From: SZUA-430 sp964638635
Lineage (GTDB): Bacteria; Pseudomonadota; Alphaproteobacteria; Micropepsales; Micropepsaceae
NCBI GenBank assembly: GCA_964638635.1
Contig: CAZXAQ010000064.1
Location: 1-22,684 of the forward strand
DNA length: 22,684 bases
Direction of reading: 5' to 3'
The position numbers were made by a program, and so were the translations under genes. Below, piece after piece: positions 7,238 to 15,015 of the stretch. The notes beneath the pieces were generated by a model. The model worked only from the letters and a program-made list of their open reading frames with translations. It was not told the origin of the DNA and searched no databases. Numbering within the stretch: the first letter of the stretch is position 1; each line of letters opens with the position of its first letter.

Positions 7238-10200
7238 CGCGCTTGTGATCGCCGAGGCGGTCAGCAAGAACGCCGGTCTTCACCTTCACATCGCGCGCGA
7301 CGAGTTGCGTGCGGCGGCGCTTGCCGAGGCGTTGCAGTTCTTTGCGCCGAAAGTACCGTTGCTGATTTTCCCGGGGTGGGACTGTCTGCCGTACGACCGC
7401 GTGTCGCCGAAGGCCGAGGTGGCGGCGGAGCGCATGGCGACGTTGGCCGCGCTGACGGGCAAGGTGAAAGGGCCTTGCGTGGTGATCGCGACGGTGAGCG
7501 CTGCGCTGCAGCGGGTGCCGCCGCGGAGTGCCATCGAGAGCGCGAGTTTTCGGGCGGCCAAAGGTGCAAGCGTTAAGCGCGTCGAGTTGCTCGCGTTTTT
7601 GGAGCGGAACGGGTTCGTCGCCGCGAGTTCGGTGGTGGAGCCAGGTGACTTCGCGGTGCGCGGTGGGATCGTCGATATCTTTCCGCCCGGCGTCGAGATG
7701 CCCTACCGGCTCGACTTCTTCGGCGACACCGTGGAGACGATCCGCCGTTTTGAAGCCGAGAACCAGACGTCGGTCGGCGAGGTCACTGAGGTGACGCTCA
7801 CGCCGGTCAGCGAAGTTCCGCTCGACAAGTCGTCGATCCAGCGCTTCCGCTCGGGTTATATCGCGGCGTTCGGTGCGGTGCTCGGCGACGATCCGCTCTA
7901 TGAAGCGGTCAGTGCGGGCCGCAAGCATGCGGGTATGGAGCATTGGCTGCCGCTGTTTCACGAGCGCTTGGAGACGCTGTTCGACTACACGGGCGAGGCG
8001 CCGGTGACGCTCGACCACCAGGCGGAGGAGTCGCATGCGGCGCGGCTGACGCTCATCGCCGATTATCATGAGGCGCGAGTGCTGGCGCGGCAGGAAGCGA
8101 AAGCGGCCATGAAGGGTATGGCGCCGCCGTACAAGCCGCTGGCGCCGGAGTCGCTCTACGTCACCGATGCGGAGTGGAGCGCGGCGCTTGACAAGCGTGC
8201 GGCGAAGCAGTTTTCGCCGTTCAAGCCGGTCGAGATGTCGGGGCAGATCGACGCCGGGGCGGCGAAGGGTCGCGACTTCGCACCGGAGCGGGCGACGTCG
8301 AAGAACGTGTTCGATGCCGTTGCGGCCGGCATTGCCGAGCTGCAGGGCAAGAGGAAGCGCGTCGTGATCGCGTGCTGGTCTGCCGGTTCGGCGGATCGCA
8401 TGGGCGGTGTGCTGGCCGACCACGGTGTTGCCGCAATCCGGACGCTCGACACCTGGGGCGAGTTGATCGATCTGCACCCCAAGGCGGTCGGCATTATCGT
8501 GCTTGGGATCGAGCATGGGTTCGAGACCGAGAAGCTCGCCGTCATTGCCGAGCAGGACATTCTGGGCGACCGGCTGGTGCGGCGGCATGCGCGGCAGAAG
8601 CGGGCCGCGAACTTCATCGCCGAGGCGGCGGCGCTCAACACGAACGACCTGGTCGTGCACGTCGATCACGGGATCGGGCGGTATCTCGGGCTGAAGACGA
8701 TCGAGGTGATGGGTGCGCCGCACGATTGCCTCGAGATTCAGTATGACGGGGGCAAGTTGTTCCTGCCCGTCGAGAACATCGAGCTGCTGTCGCGTTACGG
8801 CGCGGACGATGAAGGCGCCGTGCTGGACAAGCTCGGCGGGTCCGGTTGGCAGACGCGCAAGGCGAAGCTCAAGAAGCGTATTCGCGACATGGCGGAGCAG
8901 TTGATCAAGGTGGCGGCCGCGCGCCAGCTGCGCGAGGGGCCGGTGATCGATGCGCCACATGGGGTCTACGAGGAGTTCTGCGCGCGGTTCCCGTATGGCG
9001 AGACGGAGGATCAGGAGAAAGCCATCGCCGATGTCATGGAAGACCTCACCAAGGGGCGGCCGATGGACCGGCTGGTCTGCGGCGATGTCGGGTTCGGCAA
9101 GACGGAGGTCGCTTTGCGCGCGGCGTTCGTGGTGGCGATGACGGGGCGGCAGGTGGCCGTCGTCGTGCCGACCACGCTGCTGGCGCGCCAGCACTACAAG
9201 ACGTTCACGACGCGGTTTCAGGGTTTTCCGGTGAAGGTGCGCCAGCTCTCGCGCATGGTGGCTGCGAAGGAGGCGAGCGAAACCCGTGCGGCGCTGGCGG
9301 CCGGCATGGTCGACGTCGTGATCGGCACGCATGCGCTGCTGGCGAAGTCGATCGCGTTTCGCGATCTGGGCATTCTCATAATCGACGAGGAACAGCACTT
9401 CGGCGTCGCGCACAAAGAGCGGCTGAAGCAGCTGCGCGCCGACGTGCACGTGCTGACGCTGACGGCCACGCCCATTCCGCGCACGCTGCAGCTGGCGCTG
9501 TCGGGCGTGAAGGAGATGTCGATTATCGCGACGCCGCCGATCGACCGGCTCGCCGTGCGCACGTTCGTGACGCCATTCGATCCGGTGACGCTGCGCGAAG
9601 CGTTGCTGCGCGAGCATTATCGCGGCGGCCAGAGCTTCTATGTGTGTCCGCGCATTTCCGATCTGGGCGAGGCGGAGGAATTTTTGAAGGCGACGGTGCC
9701 GGAGGTGAAGGTCGGCATCGCGCATGGGCAGATGCCGCCGACGCGGCTCGAAGACATCATGTCGGCGTTCTATGACGGCAAGTTCGACGTGCTGCTGTCG
9801 ACGCCGATCGTGGAAAGCGGGCTCGACATTCCAACGGCCAACACGATGATCGTGCATCGGTCGAACATCTTTGGGCTGGCGCAGCTCTACCAGTTACGCG
9901 GCCGGATCGGCCGGTCGAAGGCGCGCGCCTACGCCTACTTCACCGTGCCGTCCGACCGGAAGCTGACCGACAACGCCGACCGAAGGCTGAAGGTGCTGCA
10001 GGCGCTCGACACGCTGGGCGCGGGGTTCAGCCTGGCCAGCCACGATCTCGACATCCGCGGCGCCGGCAACCTCTTGGGCGAAGAGCAATCCGGCGAAGTG
10101 CGCGAAGTCGGCATCGAGCTCTACCAAGACATGCTCGAAGAAGCGGTCGCGAGCCTGCGCGGCAGCGAGCCGGAGCGCGATGAAACGTGGTCGCCGCAGA

Positions 10201-10634
10201 TCAATCTAGGTTCGGCGGTGTTGATCCCGGAAGGCTATGTCGCCGACCTGAACGTGCGGCTTGCGCTCTACCGGCGGCTTTCCACGCTCGAGACCGATCA
10301 GGCGATCGACGCGTTTGCGGCCGAGCTGATCGACCGGTTCGGACCGCTACCTTCGGAAGTGAAGACGTTGCTCAAGATCATGTCGATCAAACGCCTCTGC
10401 CGCGTGGCGCAGGTGGAAAAGATCGACGCAGGGCCCAAAGGGGCCACGATCAGCTTCCGCAACAACGCCTTCCCGCAACCGCAAAAACTCATCGGCTGGA
10501 TCGCGCAGAACCAGAAGATCGCGCGCGTGCGGCCCGACCAGAAGCTCGTCATCATGCGCGAGTGGGCGAGCGCGGAAGAGCGGCTTGCCGGTGCGGGGCA
10601 GGTGCTGGCGCGGCTGGCGGAGATGGCGGCGTAG
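7194..10634 (+). CDS. mfd: transcription-repair coupling factor Mfd
   Basis: Mfd displaces RNA polymerase stalled at DNA damage and recruits UvrA. The product is 1146 residues from ATG at 7194 (MSKFTILAGAPEGYDAL), close to the usual ~1150. Order: UvrB-like N-terminal module (residues 1 to ~330), linker, RNA-polymerase-interacting CarD-like domain around 482-545 (NDLVVHVDHGIGRYLGL), then the SF2 translocase with GDVGFGKT (630-637), DEEQHFG (from 731), TATPIPRTLQL, ESGLDIPTANT and QLRGRIGRS. After it come the TRG-like region DIRGAGNLLGEEQSG and the C-terminal TRCF domain. Longer in-frame starts exist (from 7140) but extend into sdhE without family resemblance. The start codon lies inside sdhE, so translation is probably coupled. 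Confidence 0.98.
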   Translation: MSKFTILAGAPEGYDALVIAEAVSKNAGLHLHIARDELRAAALAEALQFFAPKVPLLIFPGWDCLPYDRVSPKAEVAAERMATLAALTGKVKGPCVVIATVSAALQRVPPRSAIESASFRAAKGASVKRVELLAFLERNGFVAASSVVEPGDFAVRGGIVDIFPPGVEMPYRLDFFGDTVETIRRFEAENQTSVGEVTEVTLTPVSEVPLDKSSIQRFRSGYIAAFGAVLGDDPLYEAVSAGRKHAGMEHWLPLFHERLETLFDYTGEAPVTLDHQAEESHAARLTLIADYHEARVLARQEAKAAMKGMAPPYKPLAPESLYVTDAEWSAALDKRAAKQFSPFKPVEMSGQIDAGAAKGRDFAPERATSKNVFDAVAAGIAELQGKRKRVVIACWSAGSADRMGGVLADHGVAAIRTLDTWGELIDLHPKAVGIIVLGIEHGFETEKLAVIAEQDILGDRLVRRHARQKRAANFIAEAAALNTNDLVVHVDHGIGRYLGLKTIEVMGAPHDCLEIQYDGGKLFLPVENIELLSRYGADDEGAVLDKLGGSGWQTRKAKLKKRIRDMAEQLIKVAAARQLREGPVIDAPHGVYEEFCARFPYGETEDQEKAIADVMEDLTKGRPMDRLVCGDVGFGKTEVALRAAFVVAMTGRQVAVVVPTTLLARQHYKTFTTRFQGFPVKVRQLSRMVAAKEASETRAALAAGMVDVVIGTHALLAKSIAFRDLGILIIDEEQHFGVAHKERLKQLRADVHVLTLTATPIPRTLQLALSGVKEMSIIATPPIDRLAVRTFVTPFDPVTLREALLREHYRGGQSFYVCPRISDLGEAEEFLKATVPEVKVGIAHGQMPPTRLEDIMSAFYDGKFDVLLSTPIVESGLDIPTANTMIVHRSNIFGLAQLYQLRGRIGRSKARAYAYFTVPSDRKLTDNADRRLKVLQALDTLGAGFSLASHDLDIRGAGNLLGEEQSGEVREVGIELYQDMLEEAVASLRGSEPERDETWSPQINLGSAVLIPEGYVADLNVRLALYRRLSTLETDQAIDAFAAELIDRFGPLPSEVKTLLKIMSIKRLCRVAQVEKIDAGPKGATISFRNNAFPQPQKLIGWIAQNQKIARVRPDQKLVIMREWASAEERLAGAGQVLARLAEMAA

Positions 10635-10638
10635 TTTC

Positions 10639-10731
10639 TTCCTTCCTGGGATCGCCGGCGTCTAGCCGGCACTTGCTGAATCTCCGTCGCTCAAGAAGAG
10701 CCGGCTGGAAGCCGGCGGTCCCAGGAAGAAA
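10639..10731. repeat. large imperfect inverted repeat between mfd and the protease gene
   Basis: Left arm 10639-10670 and right arm 10700-10731 are reverse complements at about 28 of 32 positions, with a 29-base loop. Two of the four differences would be G-U pairs in RNA. Each arm itself contains two GCCGGC copies and one TTCCTGGGA-like end. It lies between the convergent mfd and protease genes, 4 bases from the protease stop and 4 bases from the mfd stop, so it could act as a bidirectional terminator. The arm design (GCCGGC...GCCGGC flanked by CCTGGGA) looks like a dispersed intergenic repeat. Confidence 0.8.
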
Positions 10732-10734
10732 GAG

Positions 10735-12444
10735 TTACGGGCAGAACAGCACGCTGCGTGCGGAGCGGTCGCGGCGGAAGATGCGGATGAGGTCGATGGC
10801 TTCGGGCGGCATGGCGTTTGAGACTTTGAGGCCCAGTTTTTTCGCTTCTTTGTAGGTCAGCGGGTAGCCGTGGGTCAGGTCGCCGTCGTTGAGGCGGTGG
10901 GCGATTTTGTTGGCTGTGCTCGAGGGGTAGGTGCCTGCCATCAGTTCGAGCGCGTTGTTGTGGTGTTCGCCTTGGTCGCGTTGACATTGGAGCGCGAGTT
11001 CGAGCACGTCGTCGCTGATTTTCTTTTTCGGCTTCGTCTTCAGGACCGAGAGGATGGCGCTGGTCGGGAAGCGTATGCCGATCGAGGGAACGTAGATTTG
11101 CGTGTCGATGGGCCCCAAGGCCGCGTGGTCGGACATCACGATCTCGTCGGCGGCGAGCGTCATGATCGTGCCGGCGGACATGGCGTAGAATGGCACGAAA
11201 ACCGTTTTCTTGCCTTTGTGCGCTTTGATCGCGCGGGCGAGTTGCATGCCTTGGTAGGCGAGGCCGCCCGGCGTGTGCAGGATGATGTCCAGCGGTGTGT
11301 GCGGGTCGAGCGCGTAGAGTGCGGTCAACGTGTCTTCGGCGGTCAAGAGGTCGACGTTGTCGCTCTCCATCATGTCGTTGTGGATGACGCAGAGGACGCG
11401 CGTGCCGCGGCGCTGCTCAAGCCGCGCGATGTAGGGGCGGGCGGCGATGTTGCAGCTTTCCCAGGTGCTCGTGGCGGAGCCACCTTCATCATCGCCTGCG
11501 TCATGCTGGCGGGTTTGCGGCGGGCGCTGCATCGGCGGTTCGCGCAGTGCGGTATGCGGACGCCACGGTGAGTACGTGTCGAACGGCATGTAGGCCGCGG
11601 CTTGCATCTCGGCCGGCGACGGGCCGGTGCGCACACCTTGGTCGGCGACCGGGTTCGAGCGGCTGGCGCGGATCAGTTCGTAAACGTCGGCGGGCACGCT
11701 GGTCGAGATCGGCAGGCCGAGGGAGCGGGCGAGCTTCGGCGTCATCGGATCCCACGGCGAGCGCTTGCCGCCGACGAGCTGCATCGCCAGGCTACACTGG
11801 CCGGCGTGGCCCGCGTTGTGCTCCAGCTCGCACACGAACTCGCGCGCCTCGCGGCACCAGTTCTTCTCCATGTGGAGGCGCATGACGGTGAGGTCGGAGA
11901 CGCGGCCCGCGCCCTTCTGGCTCACCACATTGGTCAGGACTTGGTCGTCGGGCTCGATGAAGGAGAGCGCGGCGTTGGGGCCGAGCACAATGTTCTTCGC
12001 GGCGAGCGCGATCAGTGTCGAGAGATGCTGGGCGTAGTGCGGCACGAAGACCGTTGTCTCACCCTTATGCGCCTTGATCGCGCGGGCGATCTGCTGCACG
12101 GCGAGGAAGCCGCCGCCGAAGGAATGCAGGATGATGTCGAGCTTGGCCGTTGGCGGCACCGTCGCCATCGCGGTCAGGAAGTCTTCCATGTGGCGCGGGC
12201 CGATGAACTCGCGCCAGTACCACTCCCACGGATATTCGCGCGGCAGCTGGTGGCCGTGGATGAGCGCGATGACGTGCGAGTTACGTGCGCCTTGGATGCG
12301 GCCGATGATGTGTTCCCACTCGCCCGTCGGCGCGTTGCGTCCGCCGGCGGCGAAATACGCCGGGCCGCCGAACGCAGGCACTTCGGGCTCCTCCGCCTCG
12401 GCGGACGACAACCCGATCGCTTTCAGGAAACCCTTGAGCGGCAT
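10735..12444 (-). CDS. tandem SDH_sah/ClpP-like serine protease with one inactive domain
   Basis: A 569-residue protein with two copies of a ClpP/SppA-fold domain like serine dehydrogenase proteinase (SDH_sah, PF01972). Copy 1 covers about 45-260 and copy 2 about 340-560. Both contain LDIILH (102-107; 385-390) and ARAIKAHKG (120-128; 403-411) followed by TVFVP. Copy 2 has HTPGG and YAMSAGT with Ser423, the expected nucleophile. In copy 1 the aligned block is YAQHLST, so His140 sits where the serine should be, and HTPGG is HSFGG; it is probably a structural or substrate-binding domain. A Pro/Gly/Asp-rich linker (~265-330) joins them. There is no signal peptide or clear membrane segment. ATG at 12444 follows GGGGTAG. 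A terminator separates it from the upstream ompA-like gene, so it probably has its own promoter. Confidence 0.8.
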   Translation of the reverse strand: MPLKGFLKAIGLSSAEAEEPEVPAFGGPAYFAAGGRNAPTGEWEHIIGRIQGARNSHVIALIHGHQLPREYPWEWYWREFIGPRHMEDFLTAMATVPPTAKLDIILHSFGGGFLAVQQIARAIKAHKGETTVFVPHYAQHLSTLIALAAKNIVLGPNAALSFIEPDDQVLTNVVSQKGAGRVSDLTVMRLHMEKNWCREAREFVCELEHNAGHAGQCSLAMQLVGGKRSPWDPMTPKLARSLGLPISTSVPADVYELIRASRSNPVADQGVRTGPSPAEMQAAAYMPFDTYSPWRPHTALREPPMQRPPQTRQHDAGDDEGGSATSTWESCNIAARPYIARLEQRRGTRVLCVIHNDMMESDNVDLLTAEDTLTALYALDPHTPLDIILHTPGGLAYQGMQLARAIKAHKGKKTVFVPFYAMSAGTIMTLAADEIVMSDHAALGPIDTQIYVPSIGIRFPTSAILSVLKTKPKKKISDDVLELALQCQRDQGEHHNNALELMAGTYPSSTANKIAHRLNDGDLTHGYPLTYKEAKKLGLKVSNAMPPEAIDLIRIFRRDRSARSVLFCP

Positions 12445-12493
12445 CTACCCCAAACTCGTACCCAACAACGAGGATAGGAGTTGTAACGCAAAA

Positions 12494-12528
12494 CGGGCTG
12501 CGGCGTCCTGTTAATCCGCCGCAACCCG
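12494..12528 (-). terminator. rho-independent terminator after the OmpA-family gene
   Basis: On the minus strand, downstream of the OmpA gene stop, a 12-bp GC-rich stem (CGGGTTGCGGCG pairing with CGCCGCAGCCCG, one G-U pair) with an 11-base loop is followed directly by TTTT. This is a standard intrinsic terminator shape and would separate the OmpA gene from the protease gene 50 bases further on. Confidence 0.8.
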
Positions 12529-12546
12529 TCGATGTTTACCAGCCGT

Positions 12547-12565
12547 ATTCCCCTCTCAGGGGAAT
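12547..12565. other. perfect 8-bp hairpin near the 3' end of the OmpA gene
   Basis: ATTCCCCT, a 3-base loop CTC, then AGGGGAAT. It lies 17 bases after the OmpA stop and before the main terminator. There is no U-run, so it is more likely an mRNA 3'-end stabiliser or accessory stem than a terminator by itself. Confidence 0.5.
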
Positions 12566-12581
12566 CCGGCGGCGCTCGTTG

Positions 12582-13433
12582 CTATTTCTGTTTGACGAGT
12601 TCGACGCGGCGGTTCTTCGCCTTGCCTTCGTCCGTGCGGTTGTCGGCGATCGGCGCCGTCTGGCCGAGGCCCTTGGAACTCAGGCGGCTGCCCGCGATTC
12701 CGCCTTTTGTGACGGCGTCCATGACGGCTTTCGCGCGCGACTCCGACAGTTTTTGGTTCGAGGCCGGCGTGCCGACGTTGTCGGTGTGGCCTTCGATGCT
12801 GATCTTGAGGTCCGGCGCGCCTTTCAGCATGGCGACGATTTCCTTCACCGTCGCTTGGCCGTCGGCTTTGAGGTCGGATTTGCCGGTGTCGAAGTTGATG
12901 TAGAGCGCGATGAAGCCGTCCTTGTTCAGCGCGTCCAGCATCGCGTTCGCGCTGATCACCTGGGCCATCGCTTCGACTTCGACGATGGTGAGCTTGTAGC
13001 TCTGGGTCGGGGCGCTCCAGATGTCGGGTTCGACCTTGACCCAGATGTCCTTGCCGTTTGCGTTCGCTTTCAACGTGGTTTCGCCGCCGTCGCCTTCGGA
13101 GGGAAGACGTTCGTAAACCACGGTGCCCTGGATCGACTTGATCGCGTTTTGGTAGTTGCGGATCAGCTGCAGCGGTGACGGTTGCTCTTCGCGGCTGGCG
13201 TAGAAGTAGCGAATGAAGGTGGTTTGGCCTTCGATCGTCTGATGCTGCGGGCTGCCGTTGGCCTCTTTGCCTGTCGTGATCGACGTGGCGTTGTAATTCT
13301 TCTCATATTCGGAGATGCGGCTGTCCGGATAGCGCGTCAGCAGCGGGTGGTCTTTGGACCCTTTTACGTCATCTCCAGCCGTGGCGATGGCGGTTGCCAA
13401 TGCGAACGCAGCGGCGGCGATAAGGCGCTTCAT
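12582..13433 (-). CDS. OmpA family protein with an N-terminal DUF4892-like domain
   Basis: A 283-residue exported protein. Residues 1-19 form a signal peptide ending ATA. Residues ~25-160 resemble DUF4892 (GSKDHPLLTRYPDSRI at 25-40). Residues ~170-283 are the OmpA C-terminal peptidoglycan-binding domain: YINFDTGKSDL (178-188), IEGHTDNVG (213-221, Asp218), KLSESRAKAV (228-237, Arg233) and NRRVELVKQ. Asp218 and Arg233 match the residues that bind diaminopimelate in OmpA domains. There is no lipobox cysteine, so it is not a lipoprotein. It likely sits in the periplasm or outer membrane, tethering the envelope to peptidoglycan. GGGAG lies 8 bases before the ATG. It is followed by a good terminator, so it appears monocistronic. 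Confidence 0.9.
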   Translation of the reverse strand: MKRLIAAAAFALATAIATAGDDVKGSKDHPLLTRYPDSRISEYEKNYNATSITTGKEANGSPQHQTIEGQTTFIRYFYASREEQPSPLQLIRNYQNAIKSIQGTVVYERLPSEGDGGETTLKANANGKDIWVKVEPDIWSAPTQSYKLTIVEVEAMAQVISANAMLDALNKDGFIALYINFDTGKSDLKADGQATVKEIVAMLKGAPDLKISIEGHTDNVGTPASNQKLSESRAKAVMDAVTKGGIAGSRLSSKGLGQTAPIADNRTDEGKAKNRRVELVKQK

Positions 13434-13563
13434 GTTGGGAACTCCCGAATCCGTGTGATCGGGAGCATTACGGGAATGGGAGCCAAGCGCAATTGATAGC
13501 GGCTACAAGCGAGTGCCGGTGAAACTACCGCCCTCCGCCAAACCGCTTGAATCCTACAACGAG

Positions 13564-13753
13564 TCGTCATGGCCGGGCTTGACCCGGCCACCTAGGGTCG
13601 CTGCTCCGGCGCTGCAAGAAGGGTTCACCACAAAGCCACGAAGGCCACAAAGGCGCTTCGTGCGCTTCGTGGCTTTGTGGTGAAATTCCTTTCTGGCCGT
13701 GTCGATGCGACTCTGGGTGGCCGGGTCGCGCTTCGCTTGCCCGGCCATGACGA
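13564..13753. repeat. composite ~190-bp imperfect palindrome (REP/MITE-like)
   Basis: The outer ends are TCGTCATGGCCGGGC (from 13564) and its reverse complement (to 13753). Next to them GACCCGGCCACC is also mirrored, followed by AGTCGC/GGTCGC. The two arms differ mainly in the small loop between the GGCCGGG and CCCGGCC motifs: TT on the left, GCGCTTCGCTT on the right. Homology between the arms continues, more weakly, towards the centre, where a perfect palindrome sits. The GTCATGGCCGGGC module is a dispersed intergenic palindrome common in alphaproteobacteria. The element fills most of the 332-base gap between the OmpA gene and the Mrr-like gene; the remaining ~130 bases (13434-13563) hold the OmpA ribosome binding site and presumably its promoter, with nothing else clear. 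Confidence 0.85.
13624..13684. repeat. inner perfect palindrome of the composite repeat (ACAAAG/CACGAAG type)
   Basis: Two perfectly complementary 20-base arms, 13624-13643 and 13665-13684, starting TTCACCACAAAGCC and ending GGCTTTGTGGTGAA, with a 21-base spacer that repeats the CACAAAG and CTTCGTG words. This CCACAAAG-GCCACGAAG motif is a widespread intergenic repeat type. It lies at the centre of the GGCCGGG palindrome, as if the two modules travel together or one inserted into the other. Confidence 0.85.
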
Positions 13754-13765
13754 TCGATAGCGATG

Positions 13766-14722
13766 CTATTCCGCGGCTTGTTCGCCGACGTGCCAGGCGA
13801 TCGGCGTGCCGTCGCGGTTTAGGAATTGGCTGCGGGCGCTGTCGTCGGGCGGGTTCTCGCCGGTGCGCTGTTTGAACAGCACCAGTGCCTGCTCGAGGAT
13901 GTGGCCCAAATGCCAGAACTCAAGTTGGCCGCGTTCGGAGAAGAACTCGTTCTGGCGCGTGGCGCCCGGCGGGTGAATCGAGATCATGAGGCCGTAGTCG
14001 GCGTCGAACGCGTGGCGGCTGCCGGCGAGGTCGCGCACATCAGAGGGCGCGGGGCCGCCGTCCGGCGAGTGGATGCACTGGACGACGGCGCTGCCTTCCT
14101 TGCCGTTCGCGAAGATGTCGACGCCGTAGTCGTGCGAGCGTTGGTTCAGCTTCACCATCCAGCCCCAGGCGACGAACAGTTTGCCGACTTCCTGTGCGAA
14201 GACGTCGTTCGGCTTCATGCCTTTGCCGGCCGCGATCTTGCGGACTTCGGTCTGCCAGAACGCGGCCGTGGTGCGCCGGCGCTGTTCGTTGACCCACTGG
14301 CGCTCGGCTTCTTGGAAAGCGCGGAAGCGTTCGCCCGCGGTCGCGTAGTGCTCGCGCGCGACCTTGGCATTCTTGTGCGTGCGATGCTGAAAGAACGCGG
14401 CGGTGGCGGCGAGGATCAGCGAGGCGCCGAGATAGGCCGCCCACTCCCATGCGGGCAATCGCGCCGGATCGATGACAGGCAGCGTCTTGAAGTCGATCGG
14501 CGTTTGCACGAAGGAAACGTCGCCGCCAGCGAGAACGTAATAGGCGACGCCGAAGACCGACAGCGGCACGATGAATGACGACAGATAGCGCCAGCCGAAT
14601 TGCTTCAGCTCGTTCAGCGTCTTCTCCATCGCGTCGGCGAGTTTGTCGTCGTCGAGATCGTCTGCGGTGAGGCCATGCGCTGCGGCGGTCGGGCGTGGCG
14701 CGGTCCACGGGTTCGGTCCCAT
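13766..14722 (-). CDS. membrane-anchored Mrr-like (PD-(D/E)XK fold) protein, catalytic lysine missing
   Basis: A 318-residue protein from ATG at 14722. Two membrane segments lie at about 46-66 and 94-112, followed by a charged, probably coiled helix (~115-165) and a C-terminal Mrr-type nuclease domain (~173-290). Mrr features are FAQEVGKLFVAWGW (175-188), SHDYGVDIFA (196-205, Asp198/Asp202), VVQCIH (213-218) and DVRDLAGSRHAFDADYGLMIS (228-248). Mrr_cat domains normally have Q-x-K at the third site; here it is Q215-C-I217, so the lysine is absent and cleavage activity is doubtful. A GTG start at 14791 is also open, but the extra 23 residues look non-coding and GGGGG precedes the ATG at a suitable distance. 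Function unknown; it could be a membrane sensor or DNA-binding relic. Confidence 0.75.
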   Translation of the reverse strand: MGPNPWTAPRPTAAAHGLTADDLDDDKLADAMEKTLNELKQFGWRYLSSFIVPLSVFGVAYYVLAGGDVSFVQTPIDFKTLPVIDPARLPAWEWAAYLGASLILAATAAFFQHRTHKNAKVAREHYATAGERFRAFQEAERQWVNEQRRRTTAAFWQTEVRKIAAGKGMKPNDVFAQEVGKLFVAWGWMVKLNQRSHDYGVDIFANGKEGSAVVQCIHSPDGGPAPSDVRDLAGSRHAFDADYGLMISIHPPGATRQNEFFSERGQLEFWHLGHILEQALVLFKQRTGENPPDDSARSQFLNRDGTPIAWHVGEQAAE

Positions 14723-14859
14723 GGCGTCGGCCCCCGACAACAACAATCGTCCCTTAGCGTCACTTTCGGACGGAAATGCCCCCTCGGCCACCGTCGATGC
14801 GCCCCCCAGCGCTCAAAACAGTCCAAGTACCCCAAGGGCATAGTGATGGCATTTCCCGT

Positions 14860-14891
14860 GGGGCGTGTGCAGTGCCTTTCCGACACGCCCC
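14860..14891. other. GC-rich hairpin with T-run in the gap before the small membrane protein gene
   Basis: GGGGCGTGT (14860-14868) and ACACGCCCC (14883-14891) form a 9-bp stem with a 14-base loop. On the plus strand AATTTTTGG begins 7 bases later. No plus-strand gene lies directly upstream, so it may insulate the small gene from antisense or read-through transcription, or be a 5'-region structure of the minus-strand Mrr-like transcript. The rest of 14723-15015 has a second small stem, AACCACC/GGTGGTT at 14968-14994, and otherwise nothing clear. Confidence 0.4.
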
Positions 14892-15015
14892 GTGCGGAAT
14901 TTTTGGGCATTGCGGGTGCCTGACAGGGTTAAGACCCCTGAGGCCCCGCTGCCCTTAGCGGCTCCTCAACCACCGGACCCCATAATTGGTGGTTGGTTCT
15001 GAAGGGATTTTCGTC

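Noticed and set aside
7212..9857. 881-residue minus-strand open frame antisense to mfd
   Set aside because: Arg/His-rich composition is typical of an antisense shadow of a GC-rich gene; mfd on the other strand is unmistakable.
13554..13748. 64-residue minus-strand open frame inside the composite repeat
   Set aside because: It lies entirely within the palindrome and reads repeat-derived words (HHKATKRTKR, VKPGHDD) often seen in mis-annotated repeat translations.
14723..14791. GTG start 23 codons upstream for the Mrr-like protein
   Set aside because: The added residues look non-coding, and the ATG at 14722 has a G-rich ribosome binding site at suitable distance.
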